This document shows positions 1 to 12,168 of a stretch of DNA of 64,000 nt, in pieces; within the stretch, counting starts at the first letter, position 1; each line of letters begins with the position of its first letter. Under the pieces are notes generated by a model. The model searched no databases and was not told the DNA's origin. It worked only from the letters and a program-made list of their open reading frames with translations. Source of the stretch: Girardinichthys multiradiatus. Its lineage: Eukaryota; Chordata; Actinopteri; Cyprinodontiformes; Goodeidae. The translations under genes were made by a program, and so were the position numbers. The stretch spans positions 8,676,125-8,740,124 of the forward strand of contig NC_061801.1 in NCBI RefSeq assembly GCF_021462225.1, in the 5' to 3' direction.

Positions 1-99
1 AGGGGCATTTAGGCCCCAGACAACATAGCCTCTAGGATCATTTGAGCACTCAAACCCCTCCACCACGTTAAGGTGACGGTTCAAGGAGGGGGTAACATT

Positions 100-290
100 A
101 AATGTGCTATTAAATTAAATGTACCATTTATTTATTTAACACATCATTAGAAAAAATAAATGTACCATTATATCATGAAATGTGCCACTGAATAATTAAG
201 TATAATTTTAAAGATGACATGATGTAATTAGTGGTACACTTAATATTTAATGATGTATTAAATAAATTGTACATTAAATGGTACATTGAA
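100..290. repeat. AT-rich fold-back repeat
   Basis: The stretch from about 116 to 152 is an imperfect inverted copy of about 238-285: both read roughly AATGTACCATTTATTT...ACATCATTA when one is reverse-complemented. The result is a long hairpin, typical of a small non-autonomous DNA element (MITE). No coding capacity and no clear target-site duplication were seen. Family unknown. Confidence 0.5.
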
Positions 291-344
291 TTTTTTTCTA
301 TTTCTCAACATATTTATTTAATATCTTCCCTTGATGAAGCCTTT

Positions 345-1016
345 CTACGGAGTCCGCGAGGGGACGTGGGGGAATTTTTTCTCTTTTGCGTCCGCACGCA
401 ATAGTCTTTGCATTATCTCGCAATACTTTTGCGTTCGCTCACAATACTTTTTGCGTTCTCATGCAATACTTTTTGCGTTCTCACGCAATAGTCTTTGTGT
501 TATTTCGCAATACTTTGTGGGATAGTTTCCAAACCAGATAACTGCAAATATGAAACAAACACTACACCGTTTTGAGATTTATTGAGTTTTATTTTGAAAT
601 CGGCCTTAAATAAAATGATCTTCAATCAGACTAAAAGACAGTTTTTATCCACAAGCTGTCAAACTACTGAACTCTGGACAATAATGCTGCACGAAACCAC
701 ATCTGTGACACTTTGTTTGCTTATTGCTGCTGCATGATGTGTACTTTTTTTTGTACGCCATTAGTGTTTTTGTTTTTATCGTGATGTGAACGGTTCTTCT
801 TATCCTAAGCATTTAATCGCATTGTTGACTGCGTGTTAACCGGCATACGACAAATAATCCATACCAATGCCATATGAGCGTTGTTTGTTTTGTGAGCAGT
901 TTGTCATCTGTGCTGCTGTTCCAAAATGCCAAACGCAAAAGTATTGCGTGGGGACGCCAAAAAAAAAAAAAAAATTCCCCCGTCTCCCCTCTTGGGCTCA
1001 GTACCTTTCCCCTCAA
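345..1016. repeat. Non-autonomous element with inverted ends and short internal repeats
   Basis: The left end (about 355-455: GGGGACGTGGGGGAATTTTTT, then GCGTCC..ACGCAATA and CGCAATACTTTTGCGTT) reappears reverse-complemented at about 931-1000 (AACGCAAAAGTATTGCGT, GGGGACGCC, an A-run, then TTCCCCCGTC). Between 400 and 515 a 20-26 bp unit containing TTTTGCGTTCKC.CGCAATA is repeated about five times. This fits a degenerate non-autonomous DNA transposon about 0.67 kb long. The superfamily cannot be decided by eye. Confidence 0.5.
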
Positions 1017-3700
1017 CTGTGGCAAAAGCTCTTAAATCTTTAGTGCACATGGAGCAGTTTTGTTGGTCAGATGAGACTTGACATATGATGGTACTTTTGG
1101 TTTGACGAATGAAGAGATGCAGGGCTGATTCAATCCAGAATCTGCCTTACAAGTGTTCCTTAATCACTGGTGAACTTGATTACAACTAAACACATTTTAT
1201 AAACTGCAGACTGCATGTTAACACCGCTACATTCAACTCTCCTGAAGTTCAGTCATATTTGCGACTTTCCTGTCAGCTCTATGAGTTTAATAGATAAGTC
1301 CTTACTTCTGACTTTACTTTGCAAATGCAATTTTATCACGTCCGGTTCTCCACCTGCGTTTGCTCCCTCCATCCTGAACGCAGGTGGAAAACATCGAGCA
1401 GAAGCACTGTTGGCTTGTGAGTCGTGTAGTTCGTTTAACTCGCATTATAGTATATGCTTCTTGGAAAAAAACTAAAAAAAGTCTCAGTTGTACATTTCCA
1501 AGGACAATTGATCCTAGTTTGTTTTCCCTCCTATTGATTAGCTCCCGCTCCCGTCTGCTCCAGTTCATTTTTTTATCCTGTACCGTCCCAATCACGTGAT
1601 CTTTACTGATGCTGTCTCCCGTCCCGCGGGAATCTCGTGACCCGTGGGACGGGTCAGCCTCTAGCACAGACCCAGACATTGTTAATAATGTGGGCTGCAT
1701 CATACATGATCTTCTCAAATGCTATGTCAACTACATTTTAATAAATATTTAATACAGAATAGGGTAGAAAATCCTTTATTGTCCTACAATGGGGGAAATG
1801 TGGGTGTGTCAGAAACAAAGTAAAAGGCAATAAAAGCATCCAGGTTCATACATCCATTGAAAAAGTTACCAGAATAGACTATAAGAACCAATCGGGGTCA
1901 CAAAAAGTTTGAAGAGGCTGTATAGTAAAGGAGAATAAAACCCAGGAAACATTAAATTTACATTTGAACAAACTGTGTGGTTATCAACAAAGCATACTCA
2001 GGTTAATTAAATGAGATGCACCATAGTCAGATGACAGAATCAATGTTAACACTTGTTGAGCAGATGATAAACTGTGCAATATAATATAAAACAAAACAAT
2101 CTCCTTCATTCAGTGAAGGAGCAGTTAATGTAACTGCCATGTATGCAGTGAATGATGCCTGGAAACCCAGAAATATATAAATAGATAATGCTTGAAGTCT
2201 CATAATGTGATACCGACTAAATTACTGCTTTCACTGATACCTGCGGTTCTGTAAAATTCTTCTTTTATTATTCTTGTGTGTCTGTGTGTTAGGGAGTGGT
2301 GGTTGCTCCCATCTAGAATCACAGTTAAACTTGAACTAAACCTAAGCTATGTATGTCTGATGACATAAACCAGAATTACACTTTTTACACAGAATTAAAC
2401 CCTGGTGTCCTGTGTGACAGGTATGGACACGCAGCACTCTGCTAAGGAGGACAACCCGACTTCACTGAATGTTTGCAATCGACATCATGGGCACCTCTGC
2501 TGTACAGTAACAGTTTAACCCTTTATGACCTACCATAGAACACGTTCGCCAGAGCATATTTTTACAGTTGTACATGCTGTAGAGCCATTTCTTTGGAGCA
2601 TTTCAATTTGCTATACATCAATACAACCCTTACATCCTAAATTTGAATATTTTGAATATAATAACTCCATATTAAGTAAGTAAATTGCAAAAAGTGCAAT
2701 TAAGCACCAGAAAAATTAAAATCGTTTTTTTTTGCACATATTTTCCTAAATACAGAAATCTCATAGCTGTATCCCTCAAATATTACAATATAAAAAGGTT
2801 GCACAAAACCCTTTCAAACAACAGGAAATTTATTTGGACTGTTTCCATAACTTCATTTTTGAAATACACTTTATGAACATAGACAGAAACGAACATAAAA
2901 TGTACATTGTTAACAGTAAAAACGTAATATGTACATCAAAATAAACTATTCACAGAAGTGTAATTAAATCTCTAAGTTTGCCAGATACCTATGAGCACAC
3001 ATATGTTCATAAGACCATCTTCAAACAATAAAAAGTGCCAAAAACAACGAAAATGAAATTGTGAGCGAAGTTTACCGCAAAAAAACTACAACTACAGGGA
3101 AAAAAAAAAGATAACTCCCGGGAAAAATCACCCGGGAAATGACATCACTTCCAGTTGTTGCGGACATTGGTGTGAAAGAACACCGTTTGATAGTTCATCC
3201 ACCAATGTCATCACGCATATTCCAATGTAGGAAGTACACTTTGGTCTGGATTTTAATCTTTATGTTCTGCGATTTTTTACTGGATTTCTCGACAGTTTCT
3301 GGAAAATAAAAACTGTGCTCTGAGACACGTGGTGAGTAGTATATTTAAGTTGAACTCTCCGGTTTCATTTGCAAAAAAAAGTATTGTTCAAGCTTATTTG
3401 GTCGCAATTCTACAGGCGTTTAAAAATAGATATGCAAACGGAAGCGCCGGCGCTCCCGCCGGTCATAAATAGTTAAGTACAACAGTAACATTCCTGACAG
3501 CACGACATACGGTTGCCTTTGAAGGATTTTCTGCGTCACCTATATTATACAAAAAAGCTGCTGTTGGCATAAAAACGACATGCAATCGTTGTGCCATAGG
3601 AGCAATGTGTGGGCTGAGAATATTGTTGAGATACATTGACTGTGGCAAAAAACGGTAACGCTCCAAAATATATTTATTTGGAAAATGACAAGACATCTAA
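1017..3700. other. No recognisable gene
   Basis: AT-rich sequence with frequent stops in all frames; I see no exon or domain I can defend. One distinct spot is a GC-rich palindrome at 1614-1655 (CCCGTCCCGCGGGA and CCCGTGGGACGGG). It resembles subterminal motifs of fish hAT elements, but no matching ends were found. A small hairpin CCCGGGAAAAATCACCCGGG lies at about 3117-3136. Confidence 0.5.
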
Positions 3701-3726
3701 ATGCAGTCTGATCACCCTCTCCTGAC

Positions 3727-3830
3727 TAGGGATGGGTACCTTTCACATTTGAACAGATACGGTACCAATACTCGGTACCTGGGAATTGATAACGGTACTC
3801 CTGGTACCAGTTTTCAGTACTTTTGTGTGT
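3727..3830 (+). repeat. Possible hAT-type transposon end (solo)
   Basis: The sequence starts TAGGGATGGGTACC and continues with several GGTACC/GGTACT-containing repeats. This is the style of hAT terminal and subterminal regions in fish genomes. The matching opposite end was not found, so this is probably a truncated fragment. Confidence 0.3.
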
Positions 3831-3888
3831 GTTATGTGATATTAAAATGTTATAAAATAAAATCTCAGATTTCCCATTCAACATACAT

Positions 3889-4472
3889 TACCGGTCAAAA
3901 ATTTTAGAACCACTTTCTCTTTCAATTTTCTTTGTTTATAACAATTTCCATTGTGCGCAGATTCTCACTAAACGCATCAAAACTGTGAATGAACACACAT
4001 GGATTTATGTAGCAAACAAAAAATTGTAAAAGAGCTTGAAATATGTTTTATATTTTAGATTCCTTAAAGTAGTCGCCCTTTGCTGTGATGACTGAAACAT
4101 TAACCTTTGGCCGTCTCTCAATGAACCTCTGGTAAGTTCTTTCAAGACTCTTTGGAAAACCATTTCAGGGGAACCACCTCATGAAGATCATGGAGAGAAC
4201 GCCACGAGAGCAAAGCAGTAATCACAGCAAAAGGAGGCTAATTGGAAGAATCTAAAATGGAAAAATTATAGCTTTTATTGAAACTGTAAATCTAAAATAA
4301 AGCTGTAATATAAAATATAAATTTTTTTTATTTCACATTTTTTGTTTACTACATAACTATGTGTTCCTTCAAAGTTTTGTTGCTTTTGGTGAGAATCTAC
4401 AATGTAAATAGTCATGAAAAAAAAGACGCATTAACTGAGAAAGTTTATCTAAAACTTTTGACCAGTAGTGCC
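3889..4472. mobile_element. Tc1/mariner-derived element, degraded
   Basis: The left end reads ACCGGTCAAAAATTTTAGAACC and the right end CTAAAACTTTTGACCAGTAGTG, which are inverted versions of the familiar fish Tc1-like terminus. Inside, CCATTTCAGG..CACCTCATGAAG and similar stretches resemble the body of such elements. The length, about 0.58 kb, is far below an autonomous Tc1 (1.2-1.6 kb), so this is an internally deleted copy. Confidence 0.55.
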
Positions 4473-4600
4473 TGTACTTCTCAATATATAAACTTTATTG
4501 AATATATCAAAACAACATCCAGCCGTTTATACTGTAACATCTCAGATGTTTCAAACATTTCTTCAACATGAAAACCCTTAACTACAAAGATTTTGTTTTC

Positions 4601-4834
4601 TTAATAAGGCACAAATTTAATGCATAAATTACATCCATAAGCAGGCGTGTTAGCGGTGCTGAATGCAGAAGTTGTAGCCATATATCTGCGGCTGGCGAAA
4701 ATTGTGCATTCTTCAGTCTCGACGTAAATCTGATGCTTAACTAGGTGTTTCCTCAGATTAGAAGTATTCCCCCCACTGGCCTTGCACTTCACAACACAAA
4801 TTTTACAGCGACCGTAATATGTTTGAGCATTCAA
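4601..4834 (-). pseudogene. BED-type zinc finger fragment (hAT-transposase derived)
   Basis: The minus-strand reading contains C-x2-C (CKIC), the GGNTSNLRKHL core and the closing H-x-H-like pair of a BED zinc finger (about residues 8-35). This is the DNA-binding module at the N-terminus of hAT transposases and of ZBED genes. Only this module is present, and the hAT catalytic region does not follow. It abuts the 3' end of the C2H2 gene on the same strand with only a few bases between, so it lies in that gene's 3' untranslated region. A relic of a hAT insertion is more likely than a functional domain. Confidence 0.5.
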
Positions 4835-4837
4835 ACC

Positions 4838-6666
4838 TTAGCCCTTCTCCTTTCTAGTGTGGATTCTCATGTGTTTTTTTAAACTTCCTTTTTGGCTAAA
4901 ACTTTGTCCACATAGATCACAACAGAAATGTTTCTGTCCAGTGTGGATTCTCAAGTGTCTGTTTAAATTTCCTTTTATGTTAAATCTTTGTCCACATAGA
5001 TCACAACAGAAAGGTTTCTGTCCAGTGTGGATGCTCATGTGTGTGTTTAAACTTTCTTTGTGGCTAAATCTTTGTCCACATAGATCACAACACAAAGTTT
5101 TCTGTCCAGTGTGGATTCTCATGTGTTTGTTTAAACTTCCTTTTTGGCTAAATCTTTGTCCACATAGATCACAACAGAAAGGTTTCTGTCCAGTGTGGAT
5201 TCTCATGTGTGTATTTAAAATTCCTTTTTGGCTAAATCTTTGTCCACATAGATCACAACAGAAATGTTTCTGTCCAGTGTGGATTCTCATGTGTGTGTTT
5301 AAACTTCCTTTTATGCTAAAACTTTGTCCACATAGATCACAACAGAAAGGTTTCTCTCCAGTGTGGATTGTCATGTGTGTGTTTAAATGTCCTTTTTGGC
5401 TAAATCTTTGTCCACATAGATCACAACAGAAAAGTTTCTGTCCAGTGTGGATTCTCATGTGTGTGTTTAAACTTCCTTTTATGCTAAATCTTTGTCCACA
5501 TAGATCACAACAGAAAGGTTTCTCTCCAGTGTGGATTCTCATGTGTGTGTTTAAATGTCCTTTTTGACTAAATCTTTGTCCACATAGATCACAACAGAAA
5601 GGTCTATCTCCAGTGTGGATGCTCATGTGTTCATTTAAACTTTCTTTTCGGCTAAATCTTTGTCCACATAGATCACAACAGAAAGCTTTCTGTCCAGTGT
5701 GGATTCTCATGTGTGTGTTTAAATGTCCTTTTTGGCTAAATCTTTGTCCACATAGATCACAAAGGAAAGGTTTCTGTCCAGTGTGGATTCTCATGTGTCT
5801 GTTTAAACTTCCTTTTATGCTAAATCTTTGTCCACATAGATCACAACAGAAAGGTTTCTGTCCAGTGTGGATTGTCATGTGTGTGTTTAAACTTCCTTTT
5901 TGGCTAAATCTTTGTCCACATAGATCACAACAGAAAGGTCTCTCTCCAGTGTGGATTCTCTTATGCATGTTTAAAGTGCATTTTCCAATAAAGGTTTTAC
6001 CACAGTCTTCACAGCTAAACTTCACTCCTGTCTGGACTTTCCTTGGCGATGCCACATTTTTCTTCTTTGTGAAACATTTCTTCCTATCCAGCGAGCTTAA
6101 AGATCCCATTTCTGAACTTATGTCTTTCTGAAGAAAGCCACGGTGAACCAATTGTTCAGCAAACTCAGGCGAGCTAAAAGTTTTGTTAATGTTTCCATCA
6201 GACTCAGGAACTCTGCTGTCCTTCAAGTCATTGTCCATGTCCTTAGATTTCAGTCCCGAGTCTGACAAGTGTTTGAGCTCAGAGACTGGGTGCTTTACAT
6301 CATCGGACTTTTCATCCTTTTCTGAGGAAATGGAACCATGTCCACGATCTTGTATCTTAATGGATTCTTCTCCTCCATCGATGTCTTCTGGAAGCGCTCT
6401 ACCTTTAATTTGGTCTTGATAAAGCTGTGAGAGCAGAGGGGACTGTTTATCATCCTCACTCTTTATGGGAGTAGCAGTGACTGGAAACCTGATGGCATCA
6501 ATCTCCTCCTTCCCATTGAGCCGCTCTCCCCCCAGACTGGTGTAGACCTCCTCCTGTTCCTCCTTTATGTGGTGGGGCTTTCGGTCATGTAGGCCAGCAC
6601 AAGGTCTGGTGTCTGCAGGAGCTGCTTCTTTAACCATCAGAATCTGCTTAACATCTGCAGGAAACA
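4838..6666 (-). CDS. C2H2 zinc-finger protein, terminal exon (14 fingers)
   Basis: A putative sequence-specific DNA-binding nuclear protein. The exon starts after a splice acceptor (GTGTTTCAG, last G at 6667) and ends with TAA at 4838-4840. There is no ATG at the exon start; the first in-frame ATG is at about 6637, so the true start should lie in an upstream exon (candidate at 16547-16688). The N-terminal 215 residues are acidic and low in structure, with the HIKEEQEE and VKSEDD motifs common in fish zinc-finger genes. Fourteen C2H2 fingers (CxxC-x12-HxxxH) follow, joined by HTGQKP/HTGEKP-type linkers, from about residue 216 to the end. The fingers are nearly identical: most read [19 protein letters not shown]. 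This suggests recent tandem duplication or gene conversion of an 84-bp unit. The frame is intact. Confidence 0.85.
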
Positions 6667-7265
6667 CTGAAACACATCTTGCATATTAGAAAGTCTTTTG
6701 ACTTCAGCCTGGATTGAGTCATTTTTTAATAAAGATATATTTAGGTGCTTTAGTTACATTAAATTCTTTGATTTAATTACCATTTATTCTTATCCTTCTA
6801 TTTTGCACTGTTGCATCTTATGTCTGTTGATTTATGTCATGATCTATTCACTTATTCTCAACAACCATATACTGAAACCATTTTAGTCTTTCCACTTGGT
6901 ATCTTTTATGTCTCCATCTTGCTTTTCTACGATTGTTTCCAGTTTGCCGCATAATTCATATTTTTAACTAGTTTCTATGTGGAATATTCAGGTTTTAAAG
7001 CAGGTACGATAAGCAATGAACAAGTCAAGTTTTTCTCTGTTTAAATATTTCTTTTAAAAACAATGACAGAATTCACACCAGATGTTGGCAACTATCAAAT
7101 ACTCCTCATAAAATAAGACATTAAAGCCAATTATTCCACAAAGAAAGTTAAGGGTAAAAACTTGGAATGACACAGAGAATAATGTCAGCATTTAGAAAGC
7201 ATCTTTTATATGTTCAAATCAATATCAGCTGGTATAAAATGTATTGATACCCTGTAAGAAGGTTT
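6667..7265. other. Intron sequence, nothing recognised
   Basis: AT-rich sequence directly upstream of the zinc-finger exon on the minus strand, so probably intronic. No domains, paired repeat ends or RNA genes were seen. Confidence 0.4.
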
Positions 7266-7269
7266 CTTA

Positions 7270-7486
7270 TTACTAAAGTATTGCACAGAGGGGTAAACCT
7301 GGTAAAAGCAAAGAGACTTTCACAAAAAGGTCTTACTATTGCAAAACATACTAATGGCAATGGTTACAGCTGCATTTCTAAGCTTCTGAATGTTCCATTG
7401 AGCGCTGCTCCAACTATAATCCTGAAGTGGAAAGGACAATTTCAACGTAGACCAGTCAAAGCCAGGTGCCCCTAGAAAGACGTCTG
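7270..7486 (+). pseudogene. Tc1/mariner transposase N-terminal fragment, part 1
   Basis: The plus strand reads like the helix-turn-helix part of a Tc1 transposase: KHTNGNGYSCISKLLNVPLS, then a PTIILKWK-type segment and a basic stretch ending in RKTS. It breaks off exactly where L2-like LINE sequence begins. The reading resumes after the LINE at about 9477 with DKGLKLIIKQVVQE. The two halves therefore look like one old Tc1 copy split by the LINE. Several substitutions and stops show it is dead. Confidence 0.5.
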
Positions 7487-9476
7487 GTCTTTGGGTTTAA
7501 GGTAGCTGTAATTAAACCTTTACTTAAGACCTTCGCTTGATCAATGTGACTTAATAAATTACAGACCTATATCCAATCTACCGTTCTCATCTAAAATTCT
7601 TGAGAAAATAGCTGCTAATCAAATGAGTGAGCATTTACACAGCAATGATCTGTTAGAAGAGTTTCAGTCAGGTTTCAGAGCTCATTATAACACTGAAACA
7701 GCTCTGGTGGAAGTCAATAATTATATTCTTATGGCCCCAGATAATGGACTTGTGTCTGTACTTGTCCTGTTAGATCTCAGTGCTGCATTTGATACAGTCA
7801 ATCACAATATTCTCTTAGAAAGGCTGGAATACACTGGGGGAACAGCACTAGGCTGGTTTAAATCTTATTTGTCAGAAAGATTCCAGTTTGTTCATGTAAA
7901 TGATAAATCATCTTCAAACCTAAGGGTTAATTGTGGAGTACCACAGGGTTCAGTACTTGGGCAAATTCTCTTTACTATATACATGTTTCCAATAGGTAAA
8001 ATTATCAAACAGCATGGGATAACATTTCCCTGTTATGCTGATGATACTCAGCTTTACTTATCCAGAAATCCTGATGAGTCCAACCAGTTAGATAGACTAC
8101 AAGTATGTCTTGAAGACATAAAAACATGGACGATTTTAAATGTACTGCTTCTAAACTCAGACAAGACAGAAGTTGTCGTGTTTGGACCGGAGTATTTGAA
8201 AAAGAAACTGCTCAGTCAATCATTTAATCTGGATGGCATTAAATTGACCTCTGGTAATAAAGTAAAAAACCATGGTGTTATTTTTGACCAGGATATGTCA
8301 TTTAAATCCCATATTAAACAGGTTTCTAGGATTTCCTTCTTTCACCTCCAGAACATTGCCATTATTAGAAATATCCTATCCAGGAGTGACGTTGAAAAAC
8401 TAGTCCATGCATTTGTTACTTCAAGGCTGGACTATTGTAATTCTTTACTATCATGATGTCCACAAAATGCAGTCCCGAATAGAATTTAATATTCTCCTCC
8501 TCACATATAAAGCCCTAATGAACTAGCTCCATCATACATCAGAGATCTGATTGGTCTATATGTTCCTAACAGATCACTTCATTCTCAGACTGCAGGTTTA
8601 CTGGTGGTTCCTAGTGTATCTAGAAGTAGAATGGGAGGCAGATCCTTTAGTTATCAGGCTCCTCTCCTGTGGAACCAGCTCCCGGTTTTGGTCCGTGAGG
8701 CAGACACCCTGTCTACTTTTAAGGCTAGGCTTAAAACTTTCCCTTTTGATAAAGCTTATAGTTAGAGTGGCTTAGGTTATTCTGAGCTATCTCTGTATTT
8801 ATGTTGCTATAGGCTTAGGCTGCTGGAGGACATAATGACCACTTTCACTCTCTCTGCTACATTCTCAAACCACTCTCCAATTTTGCATTATTTGCTGTTA
8901 TTTCGGCTTTTAACTTTATGTTCTCCCTCTTTTCTCTTCCTAGAAGCTACACCTGGCCTGACTCTGTGTCTACCTGTGACACCTTCCTGGAGGGGGACAT
9001 CAGCCAAACCTCTGCTGCCAACAACTTAATGATCACCTTCTACCGATGATACACTTGGCCCCGTCTTTCAGTGTTTAACCCCATCTTTCTCCTAGACATA
9101 GCTACTGACTGAGCTTTTACTGTCACCAACTACTAATAATAACTTTATGTGCTCTCTTTCATACTCATACATGCATGCTCAGTATGAGGGATGCTGCAAA
9201 GTCAATGACAGCGACTGTCCACTGTCTCTACATGCTAATCCAGGAGGAGTGAAACTGCAAGTCACTGATTCGATGCAATCTGCTGGGTTTCCTTAGATAG
9301 GACATTTCTTTTAACCAATTTAAATAAATAACTGAATTGATTGCACTGTTTGAAAGTTAGGATTAAATGGAATGTATGTACCTGACTTGAAATCTGTATT
9401 TGATTGAATTGACTTTGTAAAGTGCCTTGAGATGACAAGTATTGTGAATTGGCCCTGTATAAATAAAACTGAATTC
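7487..9476 (+). mobile_element. L2-like LINE retrotransposon, 5' truncated
   Basis: Non-LTR retrotransposon on the plus strand. It starts inside the reverse transcriptase (VAVIKPLLK..NYRPISNLP) and ends with an L2/CR1-style 3' tail (AGTGCCTTGAGATGAC..TGTATAAATAAAACTGAATT). The element lacks its endonuclease and 5' part, as is usual for LINE copies truncated during target-primed insertion. Its insertion point separates two halves of a Tc1 remnant. Confidence 0.75.
7623..8456 (+). pseudogene. L2-like LINE reverse transcriptase domain
   Basis: An open stretch of 277 residues with reverse transcriptase motifs in order: FQSGFRAHYNTETAL, LDLSAAFDTVNHNIL (the first catalytic Asp), CGVPQGSVLG, CYADDTQLY (the catalytic YADD) and the downstream LNSDKTEV segment. 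This enzyme copies the LINE RNA at the target site. The frame stops at 8454-8456 and related coding continues in other frames to about 8780 (APLLWNQLPVLVREADT-like remnants), so a stop and frameshifts have inactivated it. Confidence 0.7.
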
Positions 9477-9590
9477 TGACAAAGGACTAAAACTTATAAT
9501 CAAACAAGTTGTCCAAGAGTCAAGGAGCACTCACAGAGAGTCTAAGAAAGACTTGGAAAAAGCAGGTACATATTCCCCAATTTGAAAAGT
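9477..9590 (+). pseudogene. Tc1 transposase fragment, part 2
   Basis: The plus-strand reading DKGLKLIIKQVVQESRST.. KKDLEKAGT matches what should follow the RKTS end of the fragment at 7270-7486. It looks like the continuation of that Tc1 copy beyond the inserted LINE. After about 9590 the similarity to a transposase is lost. Confidence 0.4.
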
Positions 9591-10320
9591 TTTCAACTGC
9601 AATGGTCTTCAGAATAGGTTCATACACAGAGGAAGCAGAGAATAACAAGCCTCGTAAAAGACATGAGGCAAGACGAGGAGGTACAAGAAGGCAGGCAAAA
9701 GAACATACACGGAAGGCTTGGTCCAACAAGTGTTTAGCAAGAATCATAGCTGTAGCAATGGAAATTGGGTCATACACAATAAGTTGATTATGAAAACTGC
9801 TGGAACGCTGTGGCAAGGCAAAGAAACGACCTGGCATCGGAGGTTAAATGGGTAGAAATACTGGAGAAACAGGTGAGTGAAATGATCAGACAATTGTGGT
9901 AAGCTGAGCAACATGGCCGATCACAAATCATGACACTAAGTCCTACTACGGTTTTCTGAAAACATAACGGTGATTGTTTTAATTTGATAATGAAACCTTT
10001 GGATGTCAGATGTTTGATTTAAACAAAACATAAATAGCAACAACCTCTGTGAAACGATGCACTTCATTACCTGAGAAACGTTATGTTTAGGAAAACGAAA
10101 AACAAGCCAATTTTGCCTTTATGGTCTGGCTACTGGCTCCTGTATAGCTATCTGTTGTTGCCATGGCAGGAACTGTGCTATGAACTGTGCTATGTCCCTG
10201 TCTCCCAGCCTCGTTGTTCCTTTCCTTGAATGTTACTCACTGCTTCATAATCCTGGTAGAAAAATCTGTTTCCAATGGAACGCTGTGACAAGAGCATACT
10301 CCTAGAATACGAGTACCACG
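9591..10320. other. No recognisable gene
   Basis: Unassigned sequence. A short phrase (GGTTCATACACA / GGGTCATACACA) occurs twice at about 9617 and 9768. I see nothing else. Confidence 0.35.
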
Positions 10321-10765
10321 GCGATCCTGGTTCATAACAAAGTCATTGAAATCTATGCGTCTTGAAAGGGTTACAGACATTTCAAAGGATTTGGGAATCC
10401 AGATAACCACCGTGAGAGCTATCCTCCATAAAAAGAGACAATGTGGAACAACAGAGAACCTTTCCAGGAGTAACCTGCCTACCAAAAATACTCCAATAAA
10501 ACTCATCTAATAGGTCACAAAAAAACCCAGGACAACATCTAAACCACTGAAGGCATGACATTCCTTATTTAAGCTCAGTGTTCTAGACTGAACATTAAGA
10601 AAGACCCTGGTTTAAAATGGCATCAATGGAAAGGTTCTATGGCAAAAAAAGCACAAAAGGGTCATCTCCCACTGGCAAAGTCAAACATGATGGAGATAAA
10701 CCACCATGCATACAACCACACCTAAGGGCAATTTAAAGACACCCATTTAGGCTTCACCATTTAGG
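10321..10765 (+). pseudogene. Second Tc1-like transposase remnant
   Basis: Plus-strand fragments read ISKDLGIQITTVRAILHKK, then ENLSRSNLPTK, PRTTSKPLKA and related pieces across shifting frames. These resemble the helix-turn-helix region and the start of the catalytic domain of fish Tc1-family transposases. Frameshifts and stops are frequent. It belongs to a different subfamily from the intact-length element at 12.6 kb. Confidence 0.45.
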
Positions 10766-12084
10766 CTTAGGCTACTGACACCATCATGTACAATACAGCA
10801 AATACTTATTCACCTCATTTCATCTTCCTTCTATGTATTTAGCGTTTAGATTTGTGTAGTTTATCTTGTCTAGAGTTTGTATTTATGTACATTTTTTTGA
10901 GTTTTCCCATTTCTGCCAAATTTTTATTTTTGAAAGCATTTTACAGTTTAAATATTGAAATAATTCTGTACTATATTGTTTGGAACTGTTCACCTTTTAT
11001 TCATGGTTGCTTCTATTATTTATTTATCCTTGCTAGTATTATCTTACTAGAGGCACATCTTTACCCTGTCCTGTCCAATTGATCTCATTGACTCTAATTA
11101 TAACCACACTTTTTATCTGTGTTCTTTTCAGAGCCTCTCTTTGCATATCTTCCAAACTTGTAAATTATGGATTTAGTCAACTGGTGTCTCAGCGCAATTG
11201 ATCAAATGTTTTTGATGGGAAGACAGTGTAAAGGAGAACCATCTTGTCTTGCACAGAATCACAGCCTGGCAGCACTATTTGGATTTGCAATTGAGACATA
11301 CCAGTAAGACTTTGAAGGTGGATGGAAATTTACAACTGCCTGACCTAAAACATGTATTGTTTTTCTAAATCTGGCGCCCTAATATGGCCTTGGCAGTTAA
11401 TGCTGGCTGGCTTTCTCCTGGATGTTATATTAACATGACGCTCTCTCCCAGCACTCTCTGTACCAGCTGTGACCCGAATAGGGTTATGTGGCCAATTGAT
11501 CAAATTTCCATCTCTTTTTTCAAGGACAATGGTGCTTCTATCAGTGTTATCAGTCTAATTCTTGCAAACACGTTCACACTTAAATATTCGCACCCTCAGG
11601 ACTCCATCATGTCCCTGCAAAATCTTTGCTTATGTGTGTGTTGCTTACCCGTGTTGAGGTTTTTTTACTACTTCAAACTGTATCCTGCTAAGGATAGGGT
11701 TTGAAAAATGATTTTTTTTTCTCCTATCTTAACTCACCTAAATGTGTGATTTCATTTCTTTTCATACATTTTCAGATTTCTCAGAAGGATTGCCAGCAAA
11801 AGCCAACTATTATTAGTATTTGAAAATTTGGACTAAAGCTGATTTTACACCAGTGACCCAGCTTCCTTAGTTAGAATTCAATGGATTGCTTAGTTAGATC
11901 TCGGTGAATCCAAATGACTGTTATTGTTTGAATGATGGGACTACAACTGCATGATACCAGCGAGCCCAAGGATCAATATTATCATTTTCTGCTTCATAAT
12001 TATCTCTTTAGAAAGATTGGTTTAGAACCAGCTCTTACCAGTAAACCTCAAAGGATTATCAATGTAATTTGATTTGTTTCTGTG
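10766..12084. other. No recognisable gene
   Basis: Low-complexity and AT-rich sequence with only short open frames. Repeated short phrases such as TTGATCAAAT are present. No domain was recognised on either strand. Confidence 0.35.
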
Positions 12085-12168
12085 TTTGACTCTCTGTGTC
12101 ATTGTAATGCTTTTCTTCATATACAGCGCTTTGAATGCCTTGCGCTATATAAATATAATTGACATATA
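12085..12168 (+). repeat. LINE-type 3' tail, solo
   Basis: TACAGCGCTTTGAATGCCTTG followed by GCTATATAAATATAATTGACA resembles the 3' terminus of L2/CR1-like retrotransposons. Upstream coding sequence could not be recognised, so this would be a strongly 5'-truncated copy. Low certainty. Confidence 0.35.

Noticed and set aside
1314..1718. 134-codon minus-strand open frame
   Set aside because: No domain, low-complexity composition, overlaps a GC-rich palindrome; likely chance.
4870..5990. Regular direct repeats resembling a CRISPR array
   Set aside because: The repeat fills the whole 84-bp period and codes for C2H2 fingers; there are no unique spacers.
4857..6131. Long plus-strand open frames (236 and 172 codons) with repeated Cys-rich units
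   Set aside because: They are the reverse complement of the zinc-finger repeats; the 84-bp unit happens to lack stops in that frame.
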